Notes: generated from the sequence alone by a model not told the origin. A DNA stretch of 64,000 nucleotides from an uncultured Caproiciproducens sp. (GCF_963664915.1 NZ_OY761810.1:1874661-1938660), one strand, 5' to 3'. Numbered from the stretch's first letter, positions 33,305-42,059 are shown. Program-made: numbers and translations.

Positions 33305-34630
33305 TTGGCATTTGAAGGTCTTGCCGATAAGCTTTCAGCCGCGTTTAAACGGCTGAAATCAAAAGGAAAATTGAATGAAGCCGACGTAAAAGAAGCAATG
33401 CGCGAAGTCCGTCTCGCCCTGCTTGAAGCCGACGTTAACTATAAGGTCGCGAAGGATTTTACCAACACGGTCAGCGAGCGCGCTGTCGGTGCCGAAGTAA
33501 TGCAAAGCCTGACCCCGGCGCAGATGGTTATAAAAATTGTGAACGAGGAACTTACCGCTCTGATGGGCGGAAGTGACGCGAAGATTGCCAGCCCCTCTTC
33601 ACCGCCGACTATTATCATGCTCTGCGGATTACAGGGCGCAGGTAAAACCACCCATGCGGGAAAACTCGGATTGATGCTGAAAAACAAAGGGCACAGGCCT
33701 CTTCTGGTGGCCTGCGATATTTATCGGCCCGCCGCCATCAAACAGCTGCAGGTTGTCGGGGAAAATGCCGGAGTTCCCGTTTTTGAAATGGGGAAGGAAA
33801 ATCCCGTCAAAATCTGCAAAGCCGCCATTAAGCACGCGAAAGATTATGGCAACGACATGGTATTGATTGATACCGCGGGCCGTCTCCAGATTGACGAAGT
33901 GCTGATGAATGAGTTGAAAAATATCAAAAATGAGATATCTCCCCACGAGATTCTGCTTGTGGTGGATTCCATGACCGGTCAGGAAGCCGTCAATGTTGCA
34001 AAAACCTTTGATGAACTGCTGAATATCACAGGCGTGATCCTGACAAAGCTCGACGGCGATACCCGCGGCGGCGCGGCGCTTTCCGTGCGCGCGGTAACGG
34101 GAAAACCGATTAAATTCGCCGGCACCGGCGAAAAATTACAGGATCTCGAAATTTTCCACCCGGACCGCATGGCTTCCCGTATTCTTGGCATGGGCGATGT
34201 GTTAACGCTCATTGAGGACGCACAGAGCAAGCTCGACCAGTCGGCTGCGGAAAAAACAGCCCAAAAGCTGATGCAGAACAAATTCGATTACAACGATCTG
34301 CTGGATCAGCTGGTTCAGGTGAAGAAAATGGGGCCGCTGAAAAACGTGCTTTCCAAAATGCCCGGCATGGAAAAACAGCTGAAAGATGTGGATATTGATG
34401 ATCGCCAGATGGACCGTGTGGCGGCGATTATTCTTTCTATGACGCCTGAAGAGCGGACGAAACCGGCCGTCATCAATCCGTCGCGCAAACGGCGCATGGC
34501 TGCGGGCAGCGGAATGAAGGTGGAGGACGTCAACCGTCTGATTAAACAGCTTGAACAGATGCAAAAGATGATGAAACAGCTGAAAGGCCGCGGCAAGCGG
34601 CGCTTTTCCGGCATGGGTATGCCGTTTTAA
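33305..34630 (+). CDS. ffh: Signal recognition particle protein Ffh (SRP54)
   Basis: A 441-residue GTPase that targets membrane proteins co-translationally. N domain (about 1-85); G domain with GLQGAGKTTHAGKLG, DTAGRLQ and TKLDGDTRGGAALS; and a methionine-rich M domain binding SRP RNA and signal sequences (LEQMQKMMKQLKGRG near the C-terminus). It starts at TTG 33305 behind AAGGAGG. It is followed by rpsP in the usual order. Confidence 0.98.
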   Translation: MAFEGLADKLSAAFKRLKSKGKLNEADVKEAMREVRLALLEADVNYKVAKDFTNTVSERAVGAEVMQSLTPAQMVIKIVNEELTALMGGSDAKIASPSSPPTIIMLCGLQGAGKTTHAGKLGLMLKNKGHRPLLVACDIYRPAAIKQLQVVGENAGVPVFEMGKENPVKICKAAIKHAKDYGNDMVLIDTAGRLQIDEVLMNELKNIKNEISPHEILLVVDSMTGQEAVNVAKTFDELLNITGVILTKLDGDTRGGAALSVRAVTGKPIKFAGTGEKLQDLEIFHPDRMASRILGMGDVLTLIEDAQSKLDQSAAEKTAQKLMQNKFDYNDLLDQLVQVKKMGPLKNVLSKMPGMEKQLKDVDIDDRQMDRVAAIILSMTPEERTKPAVINPSRKRRMAAGSGMKVEDVNRLIKQLEQMQKMMKQLKGRGKRRFSGMGMPF

Positions 34631-34698
34631 TTGAATTCATCCAAGAAGGAAACTCCTTTTGGTGAAGATATTTATTCAATTCGTGGAGGTGAAACATT

Positions 34699-34941
34699 AT
34701 GTCAGTAAAAATCAGATTACGCAGAATGGGCGCAAAGAAAGCTCCTTTCTATCGTATAGTTGTTGCAGATTCCCGCTTCCCGCGTGACGGCCGTTTTATT
34801 GAAGAAATCGGCTATTACAATCCGCTGGAGGAGCCATCCGTAGTAAAGGTTGACGCTGAAAAGGCTAAGAAATGGATTGCTAACGGCGCACAGCCGACAG
34901 ATACCGTTAAAGCTCTGTTTAAGAGCCACGGCGTACTGTAA
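34699..34941 (+). CDS. rpsP: 30S ribosomal protein bS16
   Basis: An 80-residue ribosomal protein with the typical N-terminus [20 protein letters not shown] and [14 protein letters not shown]. The start follows GGAGGTGAAAC. The preceding 68 bases contain a hairpin (CCAAGAAGGA / TCCTTTTGG at about 34641-34663) that may be a leader element. It is followed by khpA. Confidence 0.98.
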   Translation: MSVKIRLRRMGAKKAPFYRIVVADSRFPRDGRFIEEIGYYNPLEEPSVVKVDAEKAKKWIANGAQPTDTVKALFKSHGVL

Positions 34942-34959
34942 TCGCGGAGGATTAACAAA

Positions 34960-35193
34960 ATGAAAGAACTGCTGATTGCGATTGCACAGGGGCTTGTTGA
35001 GAGTCCGTCCGCCGTTCAGGTGGATGTTGACGAGCCCAACGAAGAAGGAACCGTTGTTTATCATCTGCACGTTGCCGAAGACGACATGGGCAGAGTGATC
35101 GGCAAGCAGGGCCGCATTGCCAAAGCGATTCGCATTGTCATGCGCGCTGCCGCCACCCGCAGCAACGGGAAAGTATCCGTTGAAATTGACTAG
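34960..35193 (+). CDS. khpA: KH-domain RNA-binding protein KhpA
   Basis: A 77-residue single KH domain protein (YlqC type) with the KH loop GRVIGKQGRIAKAIR. With KhpB/EloR it binds RNA broadly and affects cell-wall synthesis and division in Gram-positives. It sits between rpsP and rimM-trmD as usual, though here a riboswitch-controlled folT has been placed between khpA and rimM. Confidence 0.96.
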   Translation: MKELLIAIAQGLVESPSAVQVDVDEPNEEGTVVYHLHVAEDDMGRVIGKQGRIAKAIRIVMRAAATRSNGKVSVEID

Positions 35194-35199
35194 CATTCA

Positions 35200-35236
35200 A
35201 GCAGGGCTGCAACTATGCTGTTGCGGCCCTGCTTTG
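35200..35236 (+). terminator. Terminator after khpA
   Basis: AGCAGGGC plus TGCAAC pairs with GTTGC-GGCCCTGCT. The T-run is short (TTT), so termination may be partial. Confidence 0.75.
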
Positions 35237-35282
35237 TAAAACACGCGGCTCCGTCTGACGGAGTGAAAATCAAATATGCCAT

Positions 35283-35413
35283 AGCAGAGTAGAATTTTGT
35301 GCGTTAAGTGCCGTCTGAACGGGGAGTTGTCAGACGGACGAAAAGGAAACTTGCGGTACAATATTCGCATCCCGCTGCTGCATACTCTGAGGAGTGCCTC
35401 TTTTATGTAGCAG
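35283..35413 (+). promoter_or_regulatory. THF (tetrahydrofolate) riboswitch with expression platform
   Basis: The aptamer covers about 35283-35379 and has the class signatures AGAGTAGA, GCGTTAAGTG (35301-35310), a CCGTCTGA / TCAGACGG stem and the closing GCATCCCGCTGCT, which pairs back to the 5' AGCAG. Its 3' strand overlaps a competing arm CTGCTGCATA (35375-35384) that pairs with TATGTAGCAG (35404-35413). A GAGG/CCTC hairpin with TTTTA lies inside, a plausible switch. The gene behind it encodes a folate transporter, as expected for this riboswitch. Confidence 0.9.
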
Positions 35414-35446
35414 AATTAATATATCACATAAAAGGAGGTTTTTTCT

Positions 35447-36001
35447 TTGAGCTTTTCTTTGCATTCCATTAAATCATCCGTTCGTGAGTTAACAAGCGTA
35501 ACAACCATTGCAGTGTGCGGGTTGTTGATCGCTTTAAATGCTGTTTTAGGTCTTTTAACCGTTGTAATTTCCAACGTATTGCAAATCCGGTTCTCATTTT
35601 TAACAGTTGCGGCGTCGGGAATGCTGTACGGTCCCGTTGTAGGCGGGATTGTGGGCGCTGTTGGGGATATTGTAAATTATATGTTTCGTCCTTCAGGCCC
35701 GTTTTTTCCGGGATTCACCTTGAATGCGATTATTACAGGGTTTATATACGGACTCATCCTTTATAAAAAACCGGTGACCATATGGAGGGTCTTGGCTGCG
35801 AATACGATTATCATGATTCTTGTCAACTTTTTGTTGAATTCCCTGTGGCTTTCCATGATGTATGGACAGGCATTTCTTGCAGTTCTCTCCGTACGCATCG
35901 TAACGAATCTAATTCTACTCCCGATTAATGTTGCATTGCTTTACACCTTGACTAAATTTATTCAAAAACTCCCTGTATTCCGTCAGAAAAAAATGCAGTA
36001 G
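35447..36001 (+). CDS. folT: Folate ECF transporter substrate-binding component FolT
   Basis: A 184-residue integral membrane S component that captures folate and docks on the shared EcfAAT module encoded elsewhere. Six hydrophobic segments and the folT pattern (VISNVLQIRFSFLTVAASGML and GAVGDIVNYMFRPSGPFFPGF) support FolT rather than other S components. TTG 35447 follows AAAAGGAGG. The THF riboswitch upstream corroborates the substrate. It is inserted between khpA and rimM. Confidence 0.93.
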   Translation: MSFSLHSIKSSVRELTSVTTIAVCGLLIALNAVLGLLTVVISNVLQIRFSFLTVAASGMLYGPVVGGIVGAVGDIVNYMFRPSGPFFPGFTLNAIITGFIYGLILYKKPVTIWRVLAANTIIMILVNFLLNSLWLSMMYGQAFLAVLSVRIVTNLILLPINVALLYTLTKFIQKLPVFRQKKMQ

Positions 36002-36099
36002 GAATCCTGCGGATTCAGGCCGGAAAAAGCATGGACAAATTCATTGCCGGTGTGTAAAGAAGTGATGAAAGGGAATCCTATATTTTCATGGAGGATATT

Positions 36100-36615
36100 A
36101 TGTTGAATCAGTTTTTAGAGGCGGGTAAAATTGTGGGGACGCACGGCCTTTTGGGGGAACTGCGTGTTGACCCCTGGTGCGACTCAGCCGAATTTTTGGC
36201 TCGGTTTAAAACGCTTTATTGGGATAAAGGCGTTCAGAAGCTTGAGGTCGTCTCTTCGCGTATTCACAAATCGCAGCTGCTCTTAAAGCTGAAAGGGATC
36301 GATACCATTGAGCTGGGTGACACACTGCGCGGTAAAATCATCTATATCAGCCGTGATGATGCGAAACTGGAGAAAGGCTGTTACTTTATGCAGGACCTAA
36401 TCGGGCTGGAGGTTTTTGATGTTGACACCTGCATCTATTATGGCACGTTGACCGAAATCATGCGCACCGGCGCAAACGACGTTTATCAGATTACATCGGA
36501 GGATAAGAAGAATTATTTGATTCCTGCGATACCCGATGTAATAATAGACATAAATATTACAAACGGTAAAATGCAAATACGGCCGCTTAGGGGGATTTTT
36601 GATGATGCGGATTGA
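36100..36615 (+). CDS. rimM: 16S rRNA processing protein RimM
   Basis: A 171-residue 30S assembly factor with N-terminal RimM domain (LEAGKIVGTHGLLGELRVDPW) and PRC-barrel domain ending IIDINITNGKMQIRPLRG. The ATG at 36100 lies 5 bases behind GGAGG; an ATG at 36088 overlaps that site and is rejected. The last 14 bases overlap trmD. Confidence 0.95.
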   Translation: MLNQFLEAGKIVGTHGLLGELRVDPWCDSAEFLARFKTLYWDKGVQKLEVVSSRIHKSQLLLKLKGIDTIELGDTLRGKIIYISRDDAKLEKGCYFMQDLIGLEVFDVDTCIYYGTLTEIMRTGANDVYQITSEDKKNYLIPAIPDVIIDINITNGKMQIRPLRGIFDDAD

Positions 36616-37360
36616 TTTTCTCACTCTTTTCCCCGATATGTGTGAGGCGGTTATGTCTGAAAGTATTATTGGGCGGGCGCGCAAAAAGGGCGCGATAGAG
36701 GTTTGCTGCCACCAAATTCGTGATTTTGCATATGATAAACATAACAGAGTTGACGACGCGCCTTTCGGCGGCGGCATGGGCATGCTGCTCATGGCCGAGC
36801 CGATCGCTCTGTGTATAGACAATTTGATTGAACGGCTGGGGCAAAAGCCGCATCTTGTTTACCTGTCTCCGCAGGGAAAAACCCTGACCCAGCCGCGTGT
36901 AAAGGAACTGGCGCAGTTCCCGAATCTTGCGCTGCTTTGCGGACATTATGAGGGAATTGATGAACGGATTATCGACAAATATGTGGATGAAGAAATTTCT
37001 ATTGGTGATTACGTTCTTACAGGCGGTGAACTTCCGGCGCTTGTTTTAGCGGACTCGGTTTGCCGGATGATTGACGGTGTCCTTTCCGACGAGGAATGTT
37101 TTCAGGAGGAAAGCCATTTCAATTCACTTTTGGAATATCCTCAATACACACGCCCGGCAGTATGGAGGGATATAAAGGTACCCGATGAGCTGATGACAGG
37201 TCACCATGAAAATGTGCGCAGGTGGCGTCGGGAACAGTCGATTTTGCGCACTTTATTAAAACGCCCGGATATGCTGGAAGCTGCCGAATTGACGAAAAAG
37301 GACAAGGAGTTTTTATCCAAGTTGCTAAATGAGGCGAAAAAGCTCGAAATCGAAAACTGA
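36602..37360 (+). CDS. trmD: tRNA (guanine37-N1)-methyltransferase TrmD
   Basis: A 252-residue SPOUT methyltransferase that modifies G37 of tRNAs to prevent frameshifting. The trefoil knot motifs are LLCGHYEGIDERII and DYVLTGGELPALVLADSV, and DDAPFGGGMGMLLM is complete. The start at 36602 (or 36605) follows AGGGGG by 7 bases and overlaps the end of rimM. It ends the operon; rplS, often next, is absent here. Confidence 0.97.
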   Translation: MMRIDFLTLFPDMCEAVMSESIIGRARKKGAIEVCCHQIRDFAYDKHNRVDDAPFGGGMGMLLMAEPIALCIDNLIERLGQKPHLVYLSPQGKTLTQPRVKELAQFPNLALLCGHYEGIDERIIDKYVDEEISIGDYVLTGGELPALVLADSVCRMIDGVLSDEECFQEESHFNSLLEYPQYTRPAVWRDIKVPDELMTGHHENVRRWRREQSILRTLLKRPDMLEAAELTKKDKEFLSKLLNEAKKLEIEN

Positions 37361-37500
37361 GTCATTTATTTATCGTAAAGGAAAACGGGAATAGTGTAGC
37401 AGAGAAAACAAAAGTTTTCAACATTTATGGCATATTGCACAAAGTAAAAGCAAACATAATCCTCCCATTTCAGTCATCAATCCAAACTTTTCTTATTTAG

Positions 37501-37528
37501 TTGACGGTATGCTGAATTGTGTTATAAT
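37501..37528 (+). promoter_or_regulatory. Promoter of the HPr gene
   Basis: TTGACG (37501-37506) and TATAAT (37523-37528), spacer 16, with a TTGTGT extension before the -10 that recurs in two other promoters of the window. Confidence 0.75.
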
Positions 37529-37621
37529 AACGTTGAATCATAAAAGATAAAGAACTTTGATTGATAGTTTATTTTAGTATTTGTATTACGGAAACGATTT
37601 ACTGTGTAGGAGTGAATAAAT

Positions 37622-37885
37622 ATGTGTGTTAAAGAAGTATTGGTTCAGAATCAAGTGGGCCTTCACGCGCGTCCGGCTACGTTTTTTATTCAAAAAGCAA
37701 ATGAATACAAATCCTCCATTTGGGTGGAAAAAGAAGAAAGACGTGTAAACGCGAAAAGTTTGCTGGGCGTTTTATCGCTTGGGATTGTTGGCGGAACCAC
37801 CATCCGGATTATTGCTGACGGCACGGATGAAGAAGAGGCAGTAAACAGCCTTGTTGAGTTGGTTCAGTCCGGGTTTACTGAGTAA
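37622..37885 (+). CDS. ptsH: HPr phosphocarrier protein (canonical)
   Basis: An 87-residue HPr with His15 (VGLHARPATFF), phosphorylated by enzyme I, and Ser46 in VNAKSLLGVLSLG, the target of HPr kinase in Firmicutes. It can therefore serve sugar uptake and CcpA-dependent repression. It is monocistronic, with a consensus promoter, AGGAG ribosome binding site and terminator. No ptsI follows, so enzyme I is elsewhere. Compare the Ser46-less paralogue at 6635. Confidence 0.92.
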   Translation: MCVKEVLVQNQVGLHARPATFFIQKANEYKSSIWVEKEERRVNAKSLLGVLSLGIVGGTTIRIIADGTDEEEAVNSLVELVQSGFTE

Positions 37886-37899
37886 GACATTCTGCCAAA

Positions 37900-37929
37900 T
37901 AGCACCGCTTAACCGGCGGTGCTTTTTTG
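37900..37929 (+). terminator. Terminator of the HPr gene
   Basis: GCACCGC pairs with GCGGTGC across a 6-7 base loop, then TTTTTT. Confidence 0.93.
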
Positions 37930-37949
37930 TATTTATGGAGGAGGGCACC

Positions 37950-39806
37950 ATGACAGATCATGAAAATCATATTAAAGAGCTTCGAAGCCGTGCCATGCGC
38001 CTTCCGCTCAGCCCCGGCGTCTATATTATGCATGACAAGTCGGGAAAAATCATCTATATCGGCAAAGCGAAGGCTTTAAAAAACCGTGTAAGCCAGTATT
38101 TTGGGTCTGAAAAAAATCATGATGACAAAGTGCGGCGCATGGTCAGCAATGTCGATTATTTTGAATATATTCTTACAGACAGCGAATTTGAGGCCCTTGT
38201 GCTTGAATGCAGCCTGATAAAGCAGCACACGCCAAAATACAATATTCTTCTGAAAGACGACAAGGGCTACCATTATATTAAAGTTACCCCGGGGCCATGG
38301 CCCATCATTTCGGAGGCCAAGCAGATACTTGACGACGGAGCGAATTATATCGGTCCTTATGTCAGCTCATGGGCGACGAAGGAATCCGTGGATGAAGCGC
38401 TGAAAATTTTCAGGCTGCCGTCCTGCACACGCAAATTTCCTCAGGATATCGGTAAGGCAAGGCCGTGCCTGAATTATTATATCAAGCAGTGCTGCGCGCC
38501 GTGCCGCGGAAGGATCAGCGAGCAGGAGTACAATGAATATGTGGAAGAAGCCATTGAATTTCTGCGCGGCGGCAGTGCAAAATCTGTGCGTGAGCTTACA
38601 AAGAAAATGAATGATGCGTCCGATGCGCTTGAATTTGAGCGGGCCGCCCGGATTCGCGACCGTCTCACAGCCATTCGGCGTATGGGTGACCGCCAAAAGG
38701 TGGTTGCAGCGCGTGTGCCGGAGCAGGACATTCTTGCGCTGGCGCAGGGGGCTGAAACAAGCTGTTTTGAAGTTTTTCGCTTCATCAATGGCCGCCTCTG
38801 CGACCGTGAAACTTTTTTGATGGGCGAGACGGGCAACCCCAAAATTGCGCGCGGCGAGTTCATTGAACGCTATTATTCAATGCGTGACCGGATTCCTCCG
38901 CGCATTTGTCTGGACGGTCCGGCCGAAAGCACCGAGCTTTTGGAAATATGGCTGACGCAAAAGGCCGGGAAAAAGGTAACCGTTTCCGTTCCGCAAAAAG
39001 GGGAGCAGGCCCAGCTTGTGGAAATGTGCCGCAACAACGCGGCGGAACAGGTTGCACAGGCCACAGGACGAACGATGCGGGAAGCCTCCGCACTGGATGA
39101 ACTGGGCAGACTGCTGGGCTTGGAACAGCCGCCGCTCTATATCGAATCCTATGATATTTCGAATCTTGCGGGAAGTGAAAACGTGGCTGGCATGGTTGTG
39201 TTTGAGAATGGAAGACCGTTAAAATCCGCTTACCGCAAATTTAAAATAAAAACGGTGGTGGGGCAGGACGATTACGCTTCCATGCAGGAGGTAATTGAAC
39301 GGCGCTTCCATGAATATTTTGACGCGCAGGGTAAAAATATTACAGACGGATTCGGCAGGCTGCCCGATTTGATTCTGCTTGACGGCGGCAAGGGCCATGT
39401 CGGCGCGGTCAGGCCAGTGCTTGAAGCCGCCGGGCTGGTCATTCCGCTTTTTGGCATGGTCAAGGATGACAAACACCGGACAAGAGCCATTGCGTATGAC
39501 GGGGGAGAGATTGCGATTAATTCCAGCCGCAAGGCGTTTACGCTTGTTTCCTCCATCCAGGATGAGGTTCACCGTTTTGCCATCGGGTATCACAGACAGG
39601 CGCGCAAAACAACAACCATTTCTTCCGTACTGACCTCCATTGAAGGAGTCGGACAAAGCCGGGCCAAGGCGCTATTAAAGCATTTTAAAACAATCAAGGC
39701 AATCAGAAATGCCGATTTGGCGGAACTGGCTGCCGCGCCGGGTATGACAAAGCCGGCCGCACAGAATCTGTTCAATTATTTCCACCCGGATGAGGAAAGA
39801 AGTTGA
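37950..39806 (+). CDS. uvrC: Excinuclease ABC subunit C
   Basis: A 618-residue nucleotide-excision-repair nuclease making both incisions with UvrAB. GIY-YIG domain (SPGVYIMHDKSGKIIYIGKA), a Cys cluster near 150-170 (CLNYYIKQCCAPCRG), UVR motif (about 205-240), RNase H-like domain (YDISNLAGSENVAGMVVF) and C-terminal helix-hairpin-helix pair. ATG 37950 follows GGAGGAGGG; the frame upstream of it is just the end of the previous gene. Confidence 0.97.
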   Translation: MTDHENHIKELRSRAMRLPLSPGVYIMHDKSGKIIYIGKAKALKNRVSQYFGSEKNHDDKVRRMVSNVDYFEYILTDSEFEALVLECSLIKQHTPKYNILLKDDKGYHYIKVTPGPWPIISEAKQILDDGANYIGPYVSSWATKESVDEALKIFRLPSCTRKFPQDIGKARPCLNYYIKQCCAPCRGRISEQEYNEYVEEAIEFLRGGSAKSVRELTKKMNDASDALEFERAARIRDRLTAIRRMGDRQKVVAARVPEQDILALAQGAETSCFEVFRFINGRLCDRETFLMGETGNPKIARGEFIERYYSMRDRIPPRICLDGPAESTELLEIWLTQKAGKKVTVSVPQKGEQAQLVEMCRNNAAEQVAQATGRTMREASALDELGRLLGLEQPPLYIESYDISNLAGSENVAGMVVFENGRPLKSAYRKFKIKTVVGQDDYASMQEVIERRFHEYFDAQGKNITDGFGRLPDLILLDGGKGHVGAVRPVLEAAGLVIPLFGMVKDDKHRTRAIAYDGGEIAINSSRKAFTLVSSIQDEVHRFAIGYHRQARKTTTISSVLTSIEGVGQSRAKALLKHFKTIKAIRNADLAELAAAPGMTKPAAQNLFNYFHPDEERS

Positions 39807-39873
39807 CACAGCGCCGTTATAATGGGATAATAACGAATAAAGGATTATATTGCAATCTAAGGAGAATTCATAT

Positions 39874-40425
39874 ATGAGAGTAATCACCGGATCGGCACGC
39901 GGCATGCGGCTGACCACACTGGAGGGCGACAGCGTCCGTCCCACACCGGATAGAGTTAAAGAGGCGCTGTTCAGTGCTATTCAGTTTCAGATTGAGGGCA
40001 GGCGTGTGCTGGACCTTTTTGCCGGTTCGGGTCAGCTTGGAATTGAAGCGTTAAGCCGCGGCGCAAAACAGGCGGTTTTCGTGGATGCGAGCAAAAATTC
40101 TATTTCTGTTGTACAAAAAAATTTAGAGCATACAGGCCTTGTCGGGAACGCGGTTATTAAAACCATGGATTTTGCCGCATTTTTGCTTCAGAACCGGGAG
40201 ACTTTTGATCTGGCATTTTTGGATCCGCCTTATCGCACCGGGCTGCTTCAGCGCGCGCTGCCGATGACTGCGGAGATAATGAACAAAGGCGGAACCATCA
40301 TTTGTGAGAATCCGCGCGATGAGGACATGCCCGAAGCAGCAGGTGATTTTGTCCACGTCCGCAGCTATCGTCATGGGAAAATCCAGTTTACCCTATACAG
40401 ACATAAGGACGTGACCGAACAATGA
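39874..40425 (+). CDS. rsmD: 16S rRNA (guanine966-N2)-methyltransferase RsmD
   Basis: A 183-residue class I methyltransferase with RVITGSARGMRL, RPTPDRVKEALF, the SAM motif LDLFAGSGQLGIEALSRGA and catalytic DPPY (FLDPPYRTG). ATG 39874 follows AAGGAG (39859-39864). It overlaps coaD by four bases in the conserved rsmD-coaD pair. Confidence 0.96.
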   Translation: MRVITGSARGMRLTTLEGDSVRPTPDRVKEALFSAIQFQIEGRRVLDLFAGSGQLGIEALSRGAKQAVFVDASKNSISVVQKNLEHTGLVGNAVIKTMDFAAFLLQNRETFDLAFLDPPYRTGLLQRALPMTAEIMNKGGTIICENPRDEDMPEAAGDFVHVRSYRHGKIQFTLYRHKDVTEQ

Positions 40426-40919
40426 AAATTGCAGTTTGCCCGGGCAGCTTTGACCCGGTTACTTTAGGCCATTTGGACATTATCAACCGGTCACGAAAGG
40501 TCTTTGACAAGACTATCGTCGCTGTGCTGGTTAATCCTGAAAAGCACACAATGTTTACAGTGGAAGAGCGTATTAAGCTTTTAAAGCGCTGCACGAAAGA
40601 CATGGACGATATTGAAGTCGTCGGCTTTGAGGGCCTTTTAGCCGAATACGCCCGTGAGCGCGGTGTAACGGCAATCGTCAAAGGGCTGCGCGCTTTATCG
40701 GACTTTGAATATGAATTTCAGCAGGCGCTTACCAATAAGAAACTGAATGCCAATCTTGAAACAATGTTTCTGACCACAAGCGCCGAGAATATGTTTTTAA
40801 GTTCCAGTATTGTAAAACAAATTGCCCGCTTTGGCGGAGATATTTCCAATTTTGTGCCGGAGTGTATTTTGGGCGATATCATTGACAGATTAAACGCGGG
40901 AGGAGAAAAGGAAGTATGA
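40422..40919 (+). CDS. coaD: Phosphopantetheine adenylyltransferase
   Basis: A 165-residue enzyme of coenzyme A synthesis (4'-phosphopantetheine to dephospho-CoA). The nucleotidyl-transferase motif T-x-G-H is in GSFDPVTLGHLDII, and the C-terminal phosphate-binding SSSIVKQIA is intact. Translation is coupled to rsmD before it and to a coiled-coil gene behind, each with a 4-base ATGA overlap. Confidence 0.97.
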   Translation: MKIAVCPGSFDPVTLGHLDIINRSRKVFDKTIVAVLVNPEKHTMFTVEERIKLLKRCTKDMDDIEVVGFEGLLAEYARERGVTAIVKGLRALSDFEYEFQQALTNKKLNANLETMFLTTSAENMFLSSSIVKQIARFGGDISNFVPECILGDIIDRLNAGGEKEV

Positions 40920-41389
40920 GTGATTTAAATACCGAGGATCTAGTCGACGAACTGTACGATATGGTGGAAAAAGCGTGGAATTTACCGCTTAGCCACGGGC
41001 GCACGGTGTTGGACGGCGACGAGGTGAAACAAATACTTGACGAAATCCGCGAAAGTCTTCCGCAGGAAATCCGTCAGGCGAAAGCGATTTGTGCCGACCG
41101 CGCCCAAATTATCAGCGATGCAAAACGCGAGGCTGAAACCGTCGTCCGTGTTGCGGAGGAGCGTGCCAAAGCGATGGTCAATCAGGATGAAATTGTCAAG
41201 CAGGCACAGCAGAAAGCCAATGATCTGCTTAGTCAGGCACAGACGAAGTTCCGTGAAATGAGAAAAGCATCCAATGATTACATAGATGATTTGATGAAAC
41301 GTACGGATGACGGCCTTGCCGCGAATCTGGCGGAGCTCCGCCAGACGAGGCAGAACATCAAAGCATCCCAGCGTTCAGGTCAAAATTAG
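40916..41389 (+). CDS. Coiled-coil protein linked to coaD
   Basis: A 157-residue, highly charged, Ala/Glu/Arg/Gln-rich helix protein (residues 45-150), similar in look to ATP synthase b/E-type stalks or DivIVA-like proteins and often annotated just as ATPase next to coaD in Clostridia. No catalytic motif is seen. It overlaps the end of coaD by four bases and closes the rsmD-coaD unit before a terminator. Confidence 0.8.
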   Translation: MSDLNTEDLVDELYDMVEKAWNLPLSHGRTVLDGDEVKQILDEIRESLPQEIRQAKAICADRAQIISDAKREAETVVRVAEERAKAMVNQDEIVKQAQQKANDLLSQAQTKFREMRKASNDYIDDLMKRTDDGLAANLAELRQTRQNIKASQRSGQN

Positions 41390-41407
41390 ACAAAATTTTC
41401 CATTTAA

Positions 41408-41446
41408 TAAAAAACACGACACAAGATATTGTGCCGTGTTTTTTAT
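41408..41446 (+). terminator. Terminator of the rsmD-coaD unit
   Basis: AAAACACGACAC and GTGCCGTGTTTT pair with one mismatch, followed by a T-run. Confidence 0.88.
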
Positions 41447-41514
41447 TGCGTCCAATATACGATTTGATATGCAAAAACAAGGGAATTTGGTTGACATAAT
41501 CAAAAAAATAAAAG

Positions 41515-41543
41515 TTGCATTTTCAAAATAAATACGCTATAAT
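41515..41543 (+). promoter_or_regulatory. Promoter of the dcw cluster (mraZ)
   Basis: TTGCAT (41515-41520) and TATAAT (41538-41543), spacer 17. An upstream TTGACA at 41491 has no matching -10. Transcription would start near 41550. Confidence 0.75.
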
Positions 41544-41553
41544 CAAAACACAA

Positions 41554-41618
41554 GTGGTGAAAGGTGGGGGTAAGTAGCACAATGTGGTTTTCATGTTGTA
41601 CTTTTACCCGAAAAGTGG
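41554..41618 (+). promoter_or_regulatory. mraZ leader: phased GTGG repeats and a long hairpin
   Basis: GTGG occurs at 41554, 41564, 41584 and 41615, near multiples of a helical turn. MraZ is known to bind TGGG-type direct repeats of 10-bp period in its own promoter, so these are candidate MraZ boxes. The same segment can fold: GGGTAA-GTAGCACAATG (41568-41584) pairs well with CATGTTGTAC and TTACCC (41592-41609). Confidence 0.6.
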
Positions 41619-41624
41619 CTTGCA

Positions 41625-42044
41625 ATGTTAATCGGCGAGTACCAGCATAATATTGACATAAAAGGCCGTGTAATTGTTCCGGCCAGATTCCGTGAGGATC
41701 TGGGCGAGCATTTTTATATCACAAAAGGGTTGGACGGCTGTTTGTTTGTTCTTTCACCAGAAGAGTGGACAAGGCTTCAGGATAAGGTAAAAGCAATGCC
41801 TATTTCCAAAGCGAGGGGCTTGCAGCGTTTTTTCTTTTCCGGTGCGGCGGAGGTCGAGCCGGACAAACAAGGCCGGATTCTCATTCCGCAGGTTCTTCGC
41901 GACCACGCACAGCTTACAAAAGATGTGACCTTCATCGGTACATCAAGCCGCGCGGAAATTTGGGACAGCAGGCGCTGGAATGAGTTTAACTCCACTCTAA
42001 CAGAGGAAAGCATAGCCGAAGCAATGGATATGCTTGAACTCTAG
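41625..42044 (+). CDS. mraZ: MraZ, transcriptional regulator of the dcw cluster
   Basis: A 139-residue protein with two AbrB-like halves (YQHNIDIKGRVIVPARFRED and PDKQGRILIPQVLRDHAQL). It forms rings and represses or tunes its own operon. It starts near an AAAAGTGG ribosome binding site. It leads the cluster, 15 bases before rsmH. Confidence 0.97.
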   Translation: MLIGEYQHNIDIKGRVIVPARFREDLGEHFYITKGLDGCLFVLSPEEWTRLQDKVKAMPISKARGLQRFFFSGAAEVEPDKQGRILIPQVLRDHAQLTKDVTFIGTSSRAEIWDSRRWNEFNSTLTEESIAEAMDMLEL

Positions 42045-42059
42045 ACAGGCGGTATCGAT

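Noticed and set aside
41491-41496. TTGACA as -35 box for mraZ
   Set aside because: No -10 at 16-18 bases; TTGCAT at 41515 fits TATAAT at 41538.
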